64,000 bases of DNA from Leptospira sp. (lineage in GTDB: Bacteria > Spirochaetota > Leptospiria > Leptospirales > Leptospiraceae): positions 1-64,000 of the forward strand of contig JAACWH010000019.1 of NCBI GenBank assembly GCA_009991425.1. The letters are read 5' to 3'. The translations under genes were made by a program, and so were the position numbers. The notes beneath the pieces were generated by a model. That model was not told the DNA's origin. It searched no databases and worked only from the letters and a program-made list of their open reading frames with translations. The number at the start of each line of letters is the position of its first letter. The stretch's first letter is position 1. Positions 1-8,254 of this stretch are shown piece by piece.

Positions 1-552
1 AAAAGAAAATTGCATTTTATGGATTTTGTTGCTTTATTAATAACCTATTCAGGGATTATATTTGCTTATCTTCATGATGTGAAAGTAGGCGGCGATAATG
101 TGAATATTGGAGTTTTCTGTGTTCTGATATCTGCTATAAGTTATGCAGTTTACTTACTTGGATCTGGACATTTGATACCAAAACTTGGCACACAACTATT
201 TACTAGTATAGCTATGATCACATCTTGTATTTTAGTATTTATCCAATATTCCTTTACTAAGAATTGGAGTAGCATTTTAGAATACAATTCGTACGTATTA
301 TTCTTGGGATTTTTGTTAGGTATATTTACAACAGTTGTTCCCAGCTTCCTTATCTCAGCTGGAATTCATAGGATAGGTTCCAGCAAATCCTCCATTTTAT
401 CATCAGTTGGTCCAGTTTCTACTTTAATTCTTGCTAAAGTTTTCTTAGGAGAAGAATTAGGAGTCTATCAGATTGTAGGGACTGTATTGGTTTTGTCGGG
501 TGTTCTTATTATAAGTCAAAAGAAGAAGGAAGCTAATACTTCCGAAGATTGA
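1..552 (+). CDS. EamA/DMT-family transporter, 3' portion
   Basis: Inner-membrane transporter of the drug/metabolite superfamily (EamA repeats); the substrate cannot be told. The reading frame is open through base 1 (Lys-Arg-Lys before the first possible TTG), so the gene begins outside the window and only its C-terminal repeat is present. The visible 180 residues have about five hydrophobic helices and end with the pattern GPVSTLILAKVFLGEELG, typical of the last EamA repeat, followed by a short basic/acidic tail. The next gene follows after 118 bp in the same direction, without an obvious terminator. Family is secure, substrate unknown. Confidence 0.85.
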   Translation, partial: KRKLHFMDFVALLITYSGIIFAYLHDVKVGGDNVNIGVFCVLISAISYAVYLLGSGHLIPKLGTQLFTSIAMITSCILVFIQYSFTKNWSSILEYNSYVLFLGFLLGIFTTVVPSFLISAGIHRIGSSKSSILSSVGPVSTLILAKVFLGEELGVYQIVGTVLVLSGVLIISQKKKEANTSED

Positions 553-670
553 TTTTTCAAGAAATATACTGGTAGAATTATTGTATTTGCATAAGAATTG
601 AATAAATGAGATTCAGTATTGATGTTTGAGTCGAAAAGATTGAGATAAAATATTATTAGCTGGAAAATTT

Positions 671-2059
671 ATGAAATCATATGACGTATTATTGATAGGA
701 ACAGGTCAGGCAACTGGAGTTGTAATTCCTAAGTTAGTAGAAGCAGGAAAGACAGTTGCCATCATCGAATCTGGTAAATTTGGGGGAACCTGTGTGAATT
801 ATGGTTGCACTCCCACGAAGACATTGGTCGCCTCGGCTCATGCAGCTCATGTTATACGAAGAAGTTCTGATTTTGGTATAGATGTTGGAGAGTTTAAAGT
901 AGATTTTGCCAGAGTAATGGATAGAATGAATTCCATTCGTTATACAAACTCTGAAAAAATGCACGATTGGTTGAGTGAATTATCGGGAGTTGATATATAT
1001 AAGGGCGAGGGGAAATTTATTGACGAACATACTGTTCAAGTCGATGAAAATGAAACTCAAATCAAGGCTGAGACTATAGTCATTCACACTGGTACTAAGG
1101 CAAGATCACTTTCTATTCCTGGAATTGAAAATGTTCCCTGGTTAGACAATCAGAAACTTTTGGATCTAAAAGAGCTTCCTAAGCACCTTCTTATAATTGG
1201 TGGAAGTTATATAGGTTTAGAGTTTGGACAAATTTTTCGAAGACTTGGTTCTGAAGTTTCTATATTTCAGACATCTGCAAGTATCATGTCCAAAGAAGAC
1301 GAAGACATCGCTAAGTTGTCCAAAGATTTCTTACAAGAAGAAGGTATAGCTATCTATGAAAATTCTAAGGTTAAGAAAGTGTCTTTATCCAAGGGGCAAA
1401 TTGAACTAGATTGCAGCATCCAAGATGAAAATAAATTGATCTCAGGTTCCCATTTGTTAATTGCTATTGGTCGAATTCCCCAATCTAGTTCCTTGGATCT
1501 TGATAAGGCGGGAATTAAGACAGATACTCGTGGTTACGTTATTGTAGATGAATTTTTACGAACTTCCCGTTCGCATATATATGCATTAGGTGATATAAAT
1601 GGCAAGGGTGCATTTACTCATACTTCTGTGAATGATGGAGAAATATTCTTAGATCAGTATTTGCAGAAAGGAAATCGTAAAGTTACAGATCGTACAATGA
1701 TTTATGCCATGTTTACTGATCCACCTTTAGGAAGAATTGGAATGTCAGAGAAAGAAGCTAGAAAATCTGGACGAAACGTATTGATTTCAACTTTACCTAT
1801 GTCTCGAATTTCGAGAGCAAAAGAAAAATCTGAGACTAAGGGTATGATTAAAATCTTAGTCGATGCAGATTCAGATGAATTTCTTGGTGTAACTATCTTG
1901 GGAGTGGGCGGGGATGAAATCATTAATATATTTGCTCCACTGATTCAGAATAAAATCACTTATAAGGAATTTCGAAAGACAGTTCTTGTTCACCCAACAG
2001 TTTCAGAGTTACTTCCTTGGATATTGGATGATTTAAAACCTTTAGAGTTAGAATCTTAA
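671..2059 (+). CDS. Class I pyridine nucleotide-disulfide oxidoreductase, mercuric-reductase-like
   Basis: Cytoplasmic FAD flavoprotein of the lipoamide dehydrogenase/mercuric reductase family, 462 aa. The order is an N-terminal FAD fold (GTGQATGVV), a redox-active disulfide in GGTCVNYGCTPTK (C41 and C46), a central NAD(P) Rossmann segment (IIGGSYIGLEFGQ), a second FAD motif (YALGDING) and a C-terminal dimerisation domain with the conserved HPT (VHPTVSELL). There is no N-terminal HMA metal-binding domain and no C-terminal vicinal cysteine pair as in true MerA, so it is better called a mercuric-reductase-like or general disulfide reductase. The clc-like gene follows 49 bp downstream in the same direction. 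Confidence 0.85.
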   Translation: MKSYDVLLIGTGQATGVVIPKLVEAGKTVAIIESGKFGGTCVNYGCTPTKTLVASAHAAHVIRRSSDFGIDVGEFKVDFARVMDRMNSIRYTNSEKMHDWLSELSGVDIYKGEGKFIDEHTVQVDENETQIKAETIVIHTGTKARSLSIPGIENVPWLDNQKLLDLKELPKHLLIIGGSYIGLEFGQIFRRLGSEVSIFQTSASIMSKEDEDIAKLSKDFLQEEGIAIYENSKVKKVSLSKGQIELDCSIQDENKLISGSHLLIAIGRIPQSSSLDLDKAGIKTDTRGYVIVDEFLRTSRSHIYALGDINGKGAFTHTSVNDGEIFLDQYLQKGNRKVTDRTMIYAMFTDPPLGRIGMSEKEARKSGRNVLISTLPMSRISRAKEKSETKGMIKILVDADSDEFLGVTILGVGGDEIINIFAPLIQNKITYKEFRKTVLVHPTVSELLPWILDDLKPLELES

Positions 2060-2108
2060 AATGAAAAAGAGTTTATGAATATTAATTTAAAAAAGGTTTG
2101 AATCTATT

Positions 2109-3401
2109 TTGAAAATTTATTCCTCAGAAGCTAAATGGTTGATTTCTCTTAAAATCAATTCTGCATTTATATTTAGGTGGAGCTTTTTCTCTATTATCAT
2201 AGGTTTCCTTTCAGGAACTGCCTCCGCTATCTTTCTTGTTGCTCTTGATATTGCCACAAATACTAGGTTAGACTATCCATATTTACTATTCTTTCTCCCC
2301 ATAGCAGGTTTATTTATCGGATTTATCTACCATACTTGGGGTGAATCTGTTGTGAAGGGTAATAATCAGCTAATAGAGCAGATTCATAATCCAAAGAAAG
2401 TTATTCCACTTAGAATGACTCCCTTCGTATTGATTGGAACTATTTTAACGCATTTGTTCGGTGGTTCTGCAGGTCGTGAAGGAACTGCAGTTCAAATGGG
2501 TGCCTCACTTTCAGATCAACTAACACATATAAATCGATATAAGTTTTTTCGTCAAAATTTTGGCCGAATTCGACCAAGAGATAGAAGGATGCTTTTGATT
2601 GCTGGGATAAGCGGTGGTTTTGCCTCGGTGTTTGGAACGCCTATAGCGGGTGCAATATTTGGATTAGAAGTTTTTATTTTAGGAAGATTACAATTTGATG
2701 CTATCCTACCAAGTTTACTCACAGCAATTGTTGCAGATTGGGTGACCCAAAGTCTTTGGGGCGTTGGGCATACTCACTATAGCGTACCATTTGCCCCAGA
2801 TTTAGATGCGATTGGTTTGGTGATAGCTTGTCTGACAGGAATTGGATTTGGTATGGCTGCGAGATTTTTTTCCCATTCTACTCATTATCTGAGTCATCTT
2901 TTTGCAAAATTAATTTCCTACCCACCATTTCGCCCTCTAGTTGGCGGACTTGCCTTCGCCATTGTTGTTAGTTTAACGGAAACTCAACGATATATTGGCT
3001 TAGGTGTTCCCGAAATCGTGGAGAGTTTTGTAAAAGAACAAGCAATTTTTTCCTTCTTATTGAAGTCGGTGTACACTTCGTTCACTTTGGCTGCTGGATT
3101 TAAAGGAGGCGAGGTAACGCCTTTATTCTTTATTGGCTCTCATTTGGGTAATGCCTTCTCACAAATTTTCCCCTTACCCATGCCTCTTCTTGCAAGCATG
3201 GGTTTCGTAGCAGTTTTTGCAGGCGCAGCTAACACACCTCTAGCTTGTACCATCATGGCTATGGAACTTTTCGGAATGGAAGTCGCAGTTTATGCAGGCA
3301 TAGCCTGTGTATTTTCGTATATAGTATCGGGGCATAAGGGAATTTACGCATCGCAATGGTTAGGTTATGAAACTAAACTAGGTAATAAGAAACGCAAGTG
3401 A
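2109..3401 (+). CDS. CLC-family anion/proton antiporter, possibly fluoride type
   Basis: Integral membrane CLC protein, 430 aa, TTG start preceded by an AAAGG element. The gating-glutamate motif is GSAGREGTAVQMG with E124, and a second signature is GGEVTPLFFIG. In ordinary chloride CLCs the first anion-binding loop reads GSGIP; here the matching place reads GNNQ (residues 84-87). GREGT together with GNN is, as I recall, typical of the CLC-F fluoride/proton antiporter subclade, so fluoride export is a reasonable inference rather than proof. There are no C-terminal CBS domains. I looked for a fluoride riboswitch in the 49 bp upstream and saw none. Confidence 0.85.
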   Translation: MKIYSSEAKWLISLKINSAFIFRWSFFSIIIGFLSGTASAIFLVALDIATNTRLDYPYLLFFLPIAGLFIGFIYHTWGESVVKGNNQLIEQIHNPKKVIPLRMTPFVLIGTILTHLFGGSAGREGTAVQMGASLSDQLTHINRYKFFRQNFGRIRPRDRRMLLIAGISGGFASVFGTPIAGAIFGLEVFILGRLQFDAILPSLLTAIVADWVTQSLWGVGHTHYSVPFAPDLDAIGLVIACLTGIGFGMAARFFSHSTHYLSHLFAKLISYPPFRPLVGGLAFAIVVSLTETQRYIGLGVPEIVESFVKEQAIFSFLLKSVYTSFTLAAGFKGGEVTPLFFIGSHLGNAFSQIFPLPMPLLASMGFVAVFAGAANTPLACTIMAMELFGMEVAVYAGIACVFSYIVSGHKGIYASQWLGYETKLGNKKRK

Positions 3402-3402
3402 G

Positions 3403-3432
3403 ATAATTTTTATTTATCCAAACAAAAATTAT
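3403..3432. terminator. AT-only inverted repeat between convergent genes
   Basis: ATAATTTTT at 3403-3411 is the exact reverse complement of AAAAATTAT at 3424-3432, with a 12-nt loop. It starts one base after the CLC stop codon and lies between that gene and the convergent aquaporin gene. A stem without G or C is weak, so this is at best a modest terminator. Confidence 0.3.
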
Positions 3433-3478
3433 ATAAATATAACAGCAGGAATTATATCGTTTATTTAATGCAAGTTAT

Positions 3479-4201
3479 CTATTGAACCAATTTGATCAAA
3501 ATTCCCGCAACTGCCGCACCACATAAGGGAGCTATTACAGGTATCCAAGCATACTTCCAATTCGAATCGCCCTTGCCGTGGATAGGAAGTATTGAATGAA
3601 TGATGCGCGGACCTAAATCCCTTGCTGGGTTGATGGCATAGCCAGTTGTTCCACCCATCGAAAGACCAATCGCCCAAACTAAGATTCCAACTAAAAATGT
3701 ACCAATGTGTGCGGTAAGTCCTGTCATGGAAGGATGAAAGATCGCATAGATCCCAAGAATGAGTAGAAAGGTACCGAGAAATTCACTAAAGAAATTGGAT
3801 GGTTTATGCGAGATGGCAGGTTCAGTAGAAAAAACTGCTAGTATCGCAGATTTATCGTTAGCTTCTTTCCAATGAGGGAAGTAGTGTAGGTAGACAAAGA
3901 TCGCTCCTAAACTCGCACCTAGGATTTGCGTAGGTATAAAGCTGAGAATCTTCGAGTAGTCATTATCTAGAATCGCAAAACCAAGAGTAACTGCTGGATT
4001 CAAATGTGCTGATGGTGAGCCAAAAGCTTTTGCAATGAATACACCCATCATAACTGCAAATGCCCAGCCTGTAGTGATTACCATCCAACCTGCTCCTTCA
4101 GCCTTGGATTTCTTTGTCAAGACACCCGCAACTACTCCATTTCCTAAAAGTATCAAAACAAAGGTTCCTAAAAATTCCCCGACTAATTCAGCTGGTATCA
4201 T
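3479..4201 (-). CDS. MIP-family aquaglyceroporin
   Basis: Six-helix membrane channel, 240 aa. Both half-helix signatures are present: SAHLNPAVTLG (N68-P69-A70) and GYAINPARDLGPR (N191-P192-A193-R194). Asp195 after the second NPAR is the residue that marks glycerol facilitators (GlpF type) rather than strict water channels, so glycerol or other small solutes are likely substrates. No glycerol kinase gene is adjacent. The gene converges on the CLC gene and diverges from hemB, with a 177-bp intergenic region at its start. Confidence 0.9.
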   Translation of the reverse strand: MIPAELVGEFLGTFVLILLGNGVVAGVLTKKSKAEGAGWMVITTGWAFAVMMGVFIAKAFGSPSAHLNPAVTLGFAILDNDYSKILSFIPTQILGASLGAIFVYLHYFPHWKEANDKSAILAVFSTEPAISHKPSNFFSEFLGTFLLILGIYAIFHPSMTGLTAHIGTFLVGILVWAIGLSMGGTTGYAINPARDLGPRIIHSILPIHGKGDSNWKYAWIPVIAPLCGAAVAGILIKLVQ

Positions 4202-4319
4202 AATTCTTCCTACATAAGAGATTCATTCATAAAAGTACGGATTACTCTATGATTCAAGAATAAAATGGAATTATTTTCTTTGCTGAAAGAGAAACTTTGT
4301 TGGAGTGGAAATAATTAAA

Positions 4320-4364
4320 TGGGAACTCATGAAACTGGGAAGCTCATGCAAAATGGGATTCATC
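4320..4364 (+). promoter_or_regulatory. Three spaced direct repeats upstream of hemB
   Basis: Three related words, TGGGAACTCATG (4320), TGGGAAGCTCATG (4336) and TGGGATTCATC (4354), start 16 and 18 bp apart and end 14 bp before the hemB start codon. Iterated half-sites placed here suggest a regulator-binding site for hemB, or translational control within the leader. Function is inferred from position only. Confidence 0.35.
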
Positions 4365-4378
4365 CGTAAAAGAGGCAA

Positions 4379-5359
4379 ATGATGTTACATAGACCGCGAA
4401 TACTTAGAAAAGCAAACTCAATCCGAGAGATGGTCTCAGAGACAAATTTTCAGGCTAGTAATTTTCTTCTTCCAATCTTCATTGACGAGGGAAATAAAAT
4501 ACAATCTGAAATTCCTTCTATGCCAGGAATCTTTCGTTGGAGCCTTGATTTATTAGAAAAAGAATTAGAGTCAGTTCTGAATTTAGGAATACGTTCTGTG
4601 CTTCTTTTTGCAAAAGTTCCAGATAAACTTAAAAATGAGTCTTGTAAAGAAGCTATTAATCCTGAAGGACTGCTTCCGAAATCCATTCGATTTATTAAAG
4701 AAAAATTCCCAGAAATGATAGTGATGAGTGACGTCGCCCTTGATCCGTACTCTCCGTACGGACATGATGGTCTAGTGAAAGATGGAAAGATACTCAATGA
4801 TGAGACTGTAGAGATTCTCTCTATGATGAGTGAAGTTCATGCCGAAGCAGGAGCGGATTTTGTTGCCCCCTCCGATATGATGGATGGCAGGATTCTTGCG
4901 ATTCGAAATACATTAGAGAAAAATCACCTAACAGAAACTGGTATTCTTTCTTATAGCGCTAAGTATGCCTCTTGTCTATATGGACCGTTCCGGGATGCCC
5001 TAGATTCTGCTCCAGGATTTGGCGACAAAAAGTCTTATCAAATGAATCCAGCCAATCGATTGGAAGCAATCAAAGAAGTGCAAATGGATGTTAATGAAGG
5101 GGCTGATATCGTCATGGTAAAACCTGCTGGATTCTATCTTGATATCATCCGAGAAGTAAAGGATGCTATTCATGTTCCTGTTGCTGCCTACCAGGTCAGT
5201 GGCGAATATGCTATGATTAAGGCATCTGCCGCAAATGGCTGGTTAAATGAAGAATCTGCTGTAATCGAAAGCTTACTTTCTATTAAAAGAGCAGGTGCGG
5301 ATATCATCGCAACTTATTACGCCAAGAAAGCTGCTGAGCTTCTTAGAAAATCTAAATAA
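4379..5359 (+). CDS. hemB: Delta-aminolevulinic acid dehydratase (porphobilinogen synthase)
   Basis: Cytosolic enzyme of tetrapyrrole/heme synthesis that condenses two 5-aminolevulinate molecules to porphobilinogen. It has 326 aa, the usual length. The two active-site lysines are visible as K195 (YSAKYAS) and the Schiff-base K248 (MVKPAGFYLD). The active-site metal loop at 118-131 reads DVALDPYSPYGHDG: the three cysteines of zinc-type HemB are replaced by Ala, Asp and Asp, so this is a Cys-less magnesium-type enzyme. The start is a double ATG at 4379/4382 behind AGAGGC. No other hem gene is nearby; a GXWXG protein gene follows 53 bp later. Confidence 0.96.
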   Translation: MMLHRPRILRKANSIREMVSETNFQASNFLLPIFIDEGNKIQSEIPSMPGIFRWSLDLLEKELESVLNLGIRSVLLFAKVPDKLKNESCKEAINPEGLLPKSIRFIKEKFPEMIVMSDVALDPYSPYGHDGLVKDGKILNDETVEILSMMSEVHAEAGADFVAPSDMMDGRILAIRNTLEKNHLTETGILSYSAKYASCLYGPFRDALDSAPGFGDKKSYQMNPANRLEAIKEVQMDVNEGADIVMVKPAGFYLDIIREVKDAIHVPVAAYQVSGEYAMIKASAANGWLNEESAVIESLLSIKRAGADIIATYYAKKAAELLRKSK

Positions 5360-5412
5360 AAATTTAATTCTGAGATATTTAAAATTCTATAGGAAAAATA
5401 GTCCAAAATATT

Positions 5413-6021
5413 ATGGTGAAGAAAACTTCAAAAGTAAAATCAATTAGTAAGACCTCATCTAAAGCTAAAAATTCTAGCTCAATCCAAGAAAGATTCGCTG
5501 CTATGCGAAATCAAATCAATACGACAGAGCAAGCTTTTCAACTTTATGATTCCCTCGAAACAGTGGAGGTTGATTTCATGATGGGTTCTTGGAAGGGATC
5601 TGGATTTCCAACTGGGCATACCATGGATGGCGCTCTAGAAACCTTCCATTGGTATGGTAAGAATTTCGAAGATGCAGATAATGTTCATCCGCTTGTGTTT
5701 CGATCCTTAACTAAAAAATTGTTCAAAGTCAACCCAGCTCTTATGCCTGTTCGACTAGCAACCATTATTCCTAATAAAAACCTAGGTTTCTTAGGATACA
5801 TCTTTCTCATGATTCGATTTCTGTTTACGACCTATAAATCGAAAGCACGTCTTCGTTTGACAGAATTTCGAGGGAAGATAACTGCAACTATGATCTACGA
5901 TCAACTTCCTATCCACGATGTCTTTCGTAAGGTTGATGAAAATACTTTGCTTGGTTGCATGGACTACAAAGGCATGAAGGAATTCTTCTTCTTTGTATTG
6001 GAACGGGATGTGAAACAGTGA
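5413..6021 (+). CDS. GXWXG/DUF4334-domain protein
   Basis: Soluble protein of 202 aa with no signal peptide. A Lys/Ser-rich 30-residue N-terminus precedes the GXWXG domain (MMGSWKGSGFPTGH, about residues 55-68, then HTMDGALETFHWYGK). A DUF4334 domain follows, with the closing pattern IYDQLPIHDVFRKVDENT and GCMDYKG. The two-domain architecture is widespread in bacteria, but I know of no assigned biochemical role. It lies 53 bp after hemB in the same direction and before a clear terminator, so the two may share a transcript. Confidence 0.8.
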   Translation: MVKKTSKVKSISKTSSKAKNSSSIQERFAAMRNQINTTEQAFQLYDSLETVEVDFMMGSWKGSGFPTGHTMDGALETFHWYGKNFEDADNVHPLVFRSLTKKLFKVNPALMPVRLATIIPNKNLGFLGYIFLMIRFLFTTYKSKARLRLTEFRGKITATMIYDQLPIHDVFRKVDENTLLGCMDYKGMKEFFFFVLERDVKQ

Positions 6022-6103
6022 AAATTCTCTCAGCGATCATTCAGCATTATCGAAAGAAAAGAGAAGATTTCTTTTTTGACCAAGAAAGAATGTAGATTAT
6101 CCT

Positions 6104-6136
6104 ATCTGAAAATGTTACTAATTTCAGATTTTTTTT
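6104..6136 (+). terminator. Intrinsic terminator after the hemB/DUF4334 unit
   Basis: ATCTGAAA at 6104-6111 pairs perfectly with TTTCAGAT at 6122-6129 across a 10-nt loop, and the stem runs into eight consecutive T residues (6129-6136). It stands about 80 bp after the DUF4334 stop codon, in the right orientation. Confidence 0.8.
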
Positions 6137-6250
6137 AAAATAGATTCAAGCCAGATTATCAACTAACGAATGATTTTCGATTATGGTTTAGTAAGGGCTT
6201 AATTACCGAATGAAAAAGAACTCTTAAATTATGTGTAGTTTGTGTTTTTA

Positions 6251-6676
6251 TTAGTTTTTAATCATATTTTCATTTAAAATCTTCAGGAGTTTTCCTTTTC
6301 TTGATTTATAAAAAAGAAAATCACTATCTAGTGTGAAAATGTTACGAATATCATAAATTTCTGAAATCGTCATAAGAGAAGCATCTGCAAAATCCATAGG
6401 TCTATCAGAATATTTTTCCATAAAAGCAAGTATAGAATCAAATTGTTGATTATCTTGATTCAGGATTGTTATAGCTCCATTTTTAATCCATTCAATAAAT
6501 GATTTCTGAACCTTCTTGTTGTCAGCTAATAAATAGGAAACCTCAGTTACAACTGCTAAAGAAGTAAAAAGTTTACCATTAAAATCTTTTAAAAATAAAC
6601 GACATTTTGCGCAATAAAAGTCTGACTCATCAAAAAAAGCAACTATTGGACCCGTGTCTATCAATGCTTTTATCAT
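6251..6676 (-). CDS. PIN-domain ribonuclease toxin, VapC-like
   Basis: Probable RNA endonuclease toxin of a type II toxin-antitoxin module, 141 aa. The PIN-domain acidic residues are in order: D7 (ALIDTGP), E45 (VVTEVSYLL), D95/D98 (MDFADAS) and D117/D119 (TLDSDF). The start codon overlaps the stop of the upstream antitoxin gene by 4 nt (ATGA), as expected for co-translated TA pairs. The targeted RNA cannot be predicted. The surroundings are AT-rich and gene-poor, suggesting an accessory insertion. Confidence 0.85.
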   Translation of the reverse strand: MIKALIDTGPIVAFFDESDFYCAKCRLFLKDFNGKLFTSLAVVTEVSYLLADNKKVQKSFIEWIKNGAITILNQDNQQFDSILAFMEKYSDRPMDFADASLMTISEIYDIRNIFTLDSDFLFYKSRKGKLLKILNENMIKN

Positions 6677-6918
6677 TTTTTCTTTTTCATTATAGCATCT
6701 TTAATATATTTTTGATGATTTACTGATTTGTCAGTTATTCCACTTTTATAACTTCCAAAATATTTTTCCCCTAGTTCATATGCGGATGGTTGTTTAGAAT
6801 AATTATCTATATAATAAATTAAGGATTCTTTAATGACATCCGATTTTGTCTTATTTTCAATTTTAGCAACTTCGGATAATTTCTTCTCTAATTCTTCTGG
6901 TAATCGTAAACTTATCAT
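6673..6918 (-). CDS. Ribbon-helix-helix antitoxin of the VapBC-like pair
   Basis: 81-aa protein. It begins with an RHH DNA-binding domain (MISLRLPEELEKKLSEVAK, then NKTKSDVIKESLIYYI) and ends in a basic tail (MKKKK) likely to wrap the toxin. I choose the ATG at 6918 rather than the in-frame upstream codons because the RHH fold begins right there and the upstream part would lie over the promoter and operator. It would neutralise the downstream PIN toxin and repress its own operon through the palindrome at 6928-6945. The SD is weak (ACGGAAT), fitting a very short leader. Confidence 0.8.
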   Translation of the reverse strand: MISLRLPEELEKKLSEVAKIENKTKSDVIKESLIYYIDNYSKQPSAYELGEKYFGSYKSGITDKSVNHQKYIKDAIMKKKK

Positions 6919-6927
6919 ATTTATTCC

Positions 6928-6963
6928 GTAATACAATTGTATTACATTATAAGTTTTTGTCAA
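6928..6963 (-). promoter_or_regulatory. Promoter with embedded 18-bp palindromic operator of the TA operon
   Basis: GTAATACAATTGTATTAC (6928-6945) is a perfect palindrome. On the minus strand a -35 TTGACA (6958-6963) and a -10 TACAAT (6936-6941, inside the palindrome) are separated by 16 bp. Transcription would begin near 6929, about 10 nt before the antitoxin start. A repressor on the palindrome would cover the -10 box, matching the autoregulation usual for RHH antitoxins. Confidence 0.65.
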
Positions 6964-7338
6964 TTGTGTTTATTCTTAAATAATCATAAATTTTTAAAGA
7001 AAATTAATACAAAATACATATAACGATTGATTGCTGAAGAAGGAATCTGGGACAATTCAGTCAGTGAATACTTTTTTCTAGCGTAAAAAGAGAAATGTCT
7101 TATAATGTTTGCCATGATATTGAGAATGCATCGTTTCATATTTTTAGTTATATTGATCATTTTAATAATTGAAAGTAACTTCATCGAATTTTGATTATAT
7201 TTGCCTTGGTAAACTTGAAGCAAATAAAAGTATCTACTAACTCAATATATAGATATTTAAAAATTTTAAAAAATAGAATAATTCTCTTTAAATGCTTGAC
7301 GAAAAAAAATAATTTGCAATGACCTTAGGAGCAAAAAT
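6964..7338. other. Gene-poor AT-rich spacer
   Basis: I find no convincing gene here. The only open frame (minus strand, 6984-7223) is compositionally biased, lacks an SD and resembles no family I know. The segment separates the TA promoter from the lipoprotein gene and carries that gene's SD (AGGAG near 7327). Confidence 0.4.
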
Positions 7339-7836
7339 ATGAAAAAATCTCTAATCCTCGTAACTATTTTACTACTAACTTTAACATGCAAAAAAGATGA
7401 CAATAAAGAAGAAAATAATAATCTCTTAGCACTTCTATTTTTATTCTCTAGCCCTAGTGTGACATCTTGCACAGTAACATTAACAAATTCAACAATTTCT
7501 GTACCAGCTATTGAAGTATCTTCAACTTCTAAGCAACTAGAGTTTACTAGTTCTGGTGGTAGCAATTACAGCGTAGTTTATGCAAGAAATTTAACTCCAG
7601 GTCAGAAAATCGTTTTAAGTGGTTCTTCTACTGCAACTGCATATAGTTCGAGTTCTACTAACTGTAGTTTTGATATTGGAATCACTGCAGGTATATTAAC
7701 TTCAACTTCAGGTGGATCTTTCTTTAGTCAAACATCTGTTGATCCCCCTTCTTTTACTGTATTAAAAAATACACCAGGAGCTGGAATATTAGTTTTAGCA
7801 AATTCAGGTGTGACTGTAACTGCTAAATTAGAATAG
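7339..7836 (+). CDS. Small lipoprotein of unknown function
   Basis: 165-aa predicted lipoprotein: the Lys start (MKKSLILV), a Leu/Thr-rich hydrophobic stretch and a spirochaetal lipobox LTLTC with C17 as acylation site, then a charged KKDDNKEENNN spacer. The mature part is rich in Ser, Thr and Val with short beta-prone repeats and no recognised catalytic motif. A good SD (TTAGGAGC) precedes the ATG. It is monocistronic by position. It may be surface-exposed or periplasmic; I cannot assign a role. Confidence 0.75.
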   Translation: MKKSLILVTILLLTLTCKKDDNKEENNNLLALLFLFSSPSVTSCTVTLTNSTISVPAIEVSSTSKQLEFTSSGGSNYSVVYARNLTPGQKIVLSGSSTATAYSSSSTNCSFDIGITAGILTSTSGGSFFSQTSVDPPSFTVLKNTPGAGILVLANSGVTVTAKLE

Positions 7837-8254
7837 TTTACTTTCAGTATACAAATTTTCTCATTTAAAAAGAAGGGAATTGTTATTTTAATTTTTTTCT
7901 TTTAATGTAAATTTTTACTAAAAATTTATTTATGATCCTTAGAATTGTCTTTAATCATTGAAAAATTGACTTTAAGGTATATGATCTCTAGGACTTAAAA
8001 TAACTAATTTATTTTACAAATTATCCTTCCCATCTTTTATGATGAGGAAATCGTATTTTTCTCATTTGGGCACTAGCTATGAAATCAGAAAATTTTTGAT
8101 CAATTTGGCACGACTCGTGCCAATTCTCCTATATACATTGCAACCTAACGCAAGTTAAGTAAAAATATCTTATGTAAAAGGATGACCTCTATTTATCACC
8201 AATTCAGTAATAAGCTTTAGCATTTTTCTGGATTTAGTTTACACTGTATTATGA
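7837..8254. other. Non-coding interval with a palindrome of sigma-54 geometry
   Basis: No protein gene is evident. It contains a possible sigma-70-type promoter reading rightwards (TTGAAA at 7959, 16-bp spacer, TATGAT at 7981) and the palindrome at 8105-8123 described separately. Neither leads to a recognisable ORF before the GC-rich island at about 8280, so an untranslated RNA is possible but unproven. Confidence 0.35.
8105..8123. promoter_or_regulatory. Perfect 9+1+9 palindrome with sigma-54 -24/-12 spacing
   Basis: TTGGCACGACTCGTGCCAA has two 9-bp arms around one central base. Read on either strand it places GG and GC exactly 10 bp apart (8107-8108 and 8119-8120), with the -24 element TGGCACG perfect and the -12 element GTGCC near consensus. 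It could be a sigma-54 promoter, a repressor operator, or both. No gene starts immediately downstream on either strand. Confidence 0.4.

Noticed and set aside
2060..2108. Fluoride riboswitch upstream of the CLC gene
   Set aside because: Only 49 AT-rich bases, none of the conserved riboswitch core.
6984..7223. 79-codon minus-strand open frame
   Set aside because: Low-complexity Ile/Asn/Lys composition, no SD, no family resemblance, in an AT-rich spacer where chance frames are expected.
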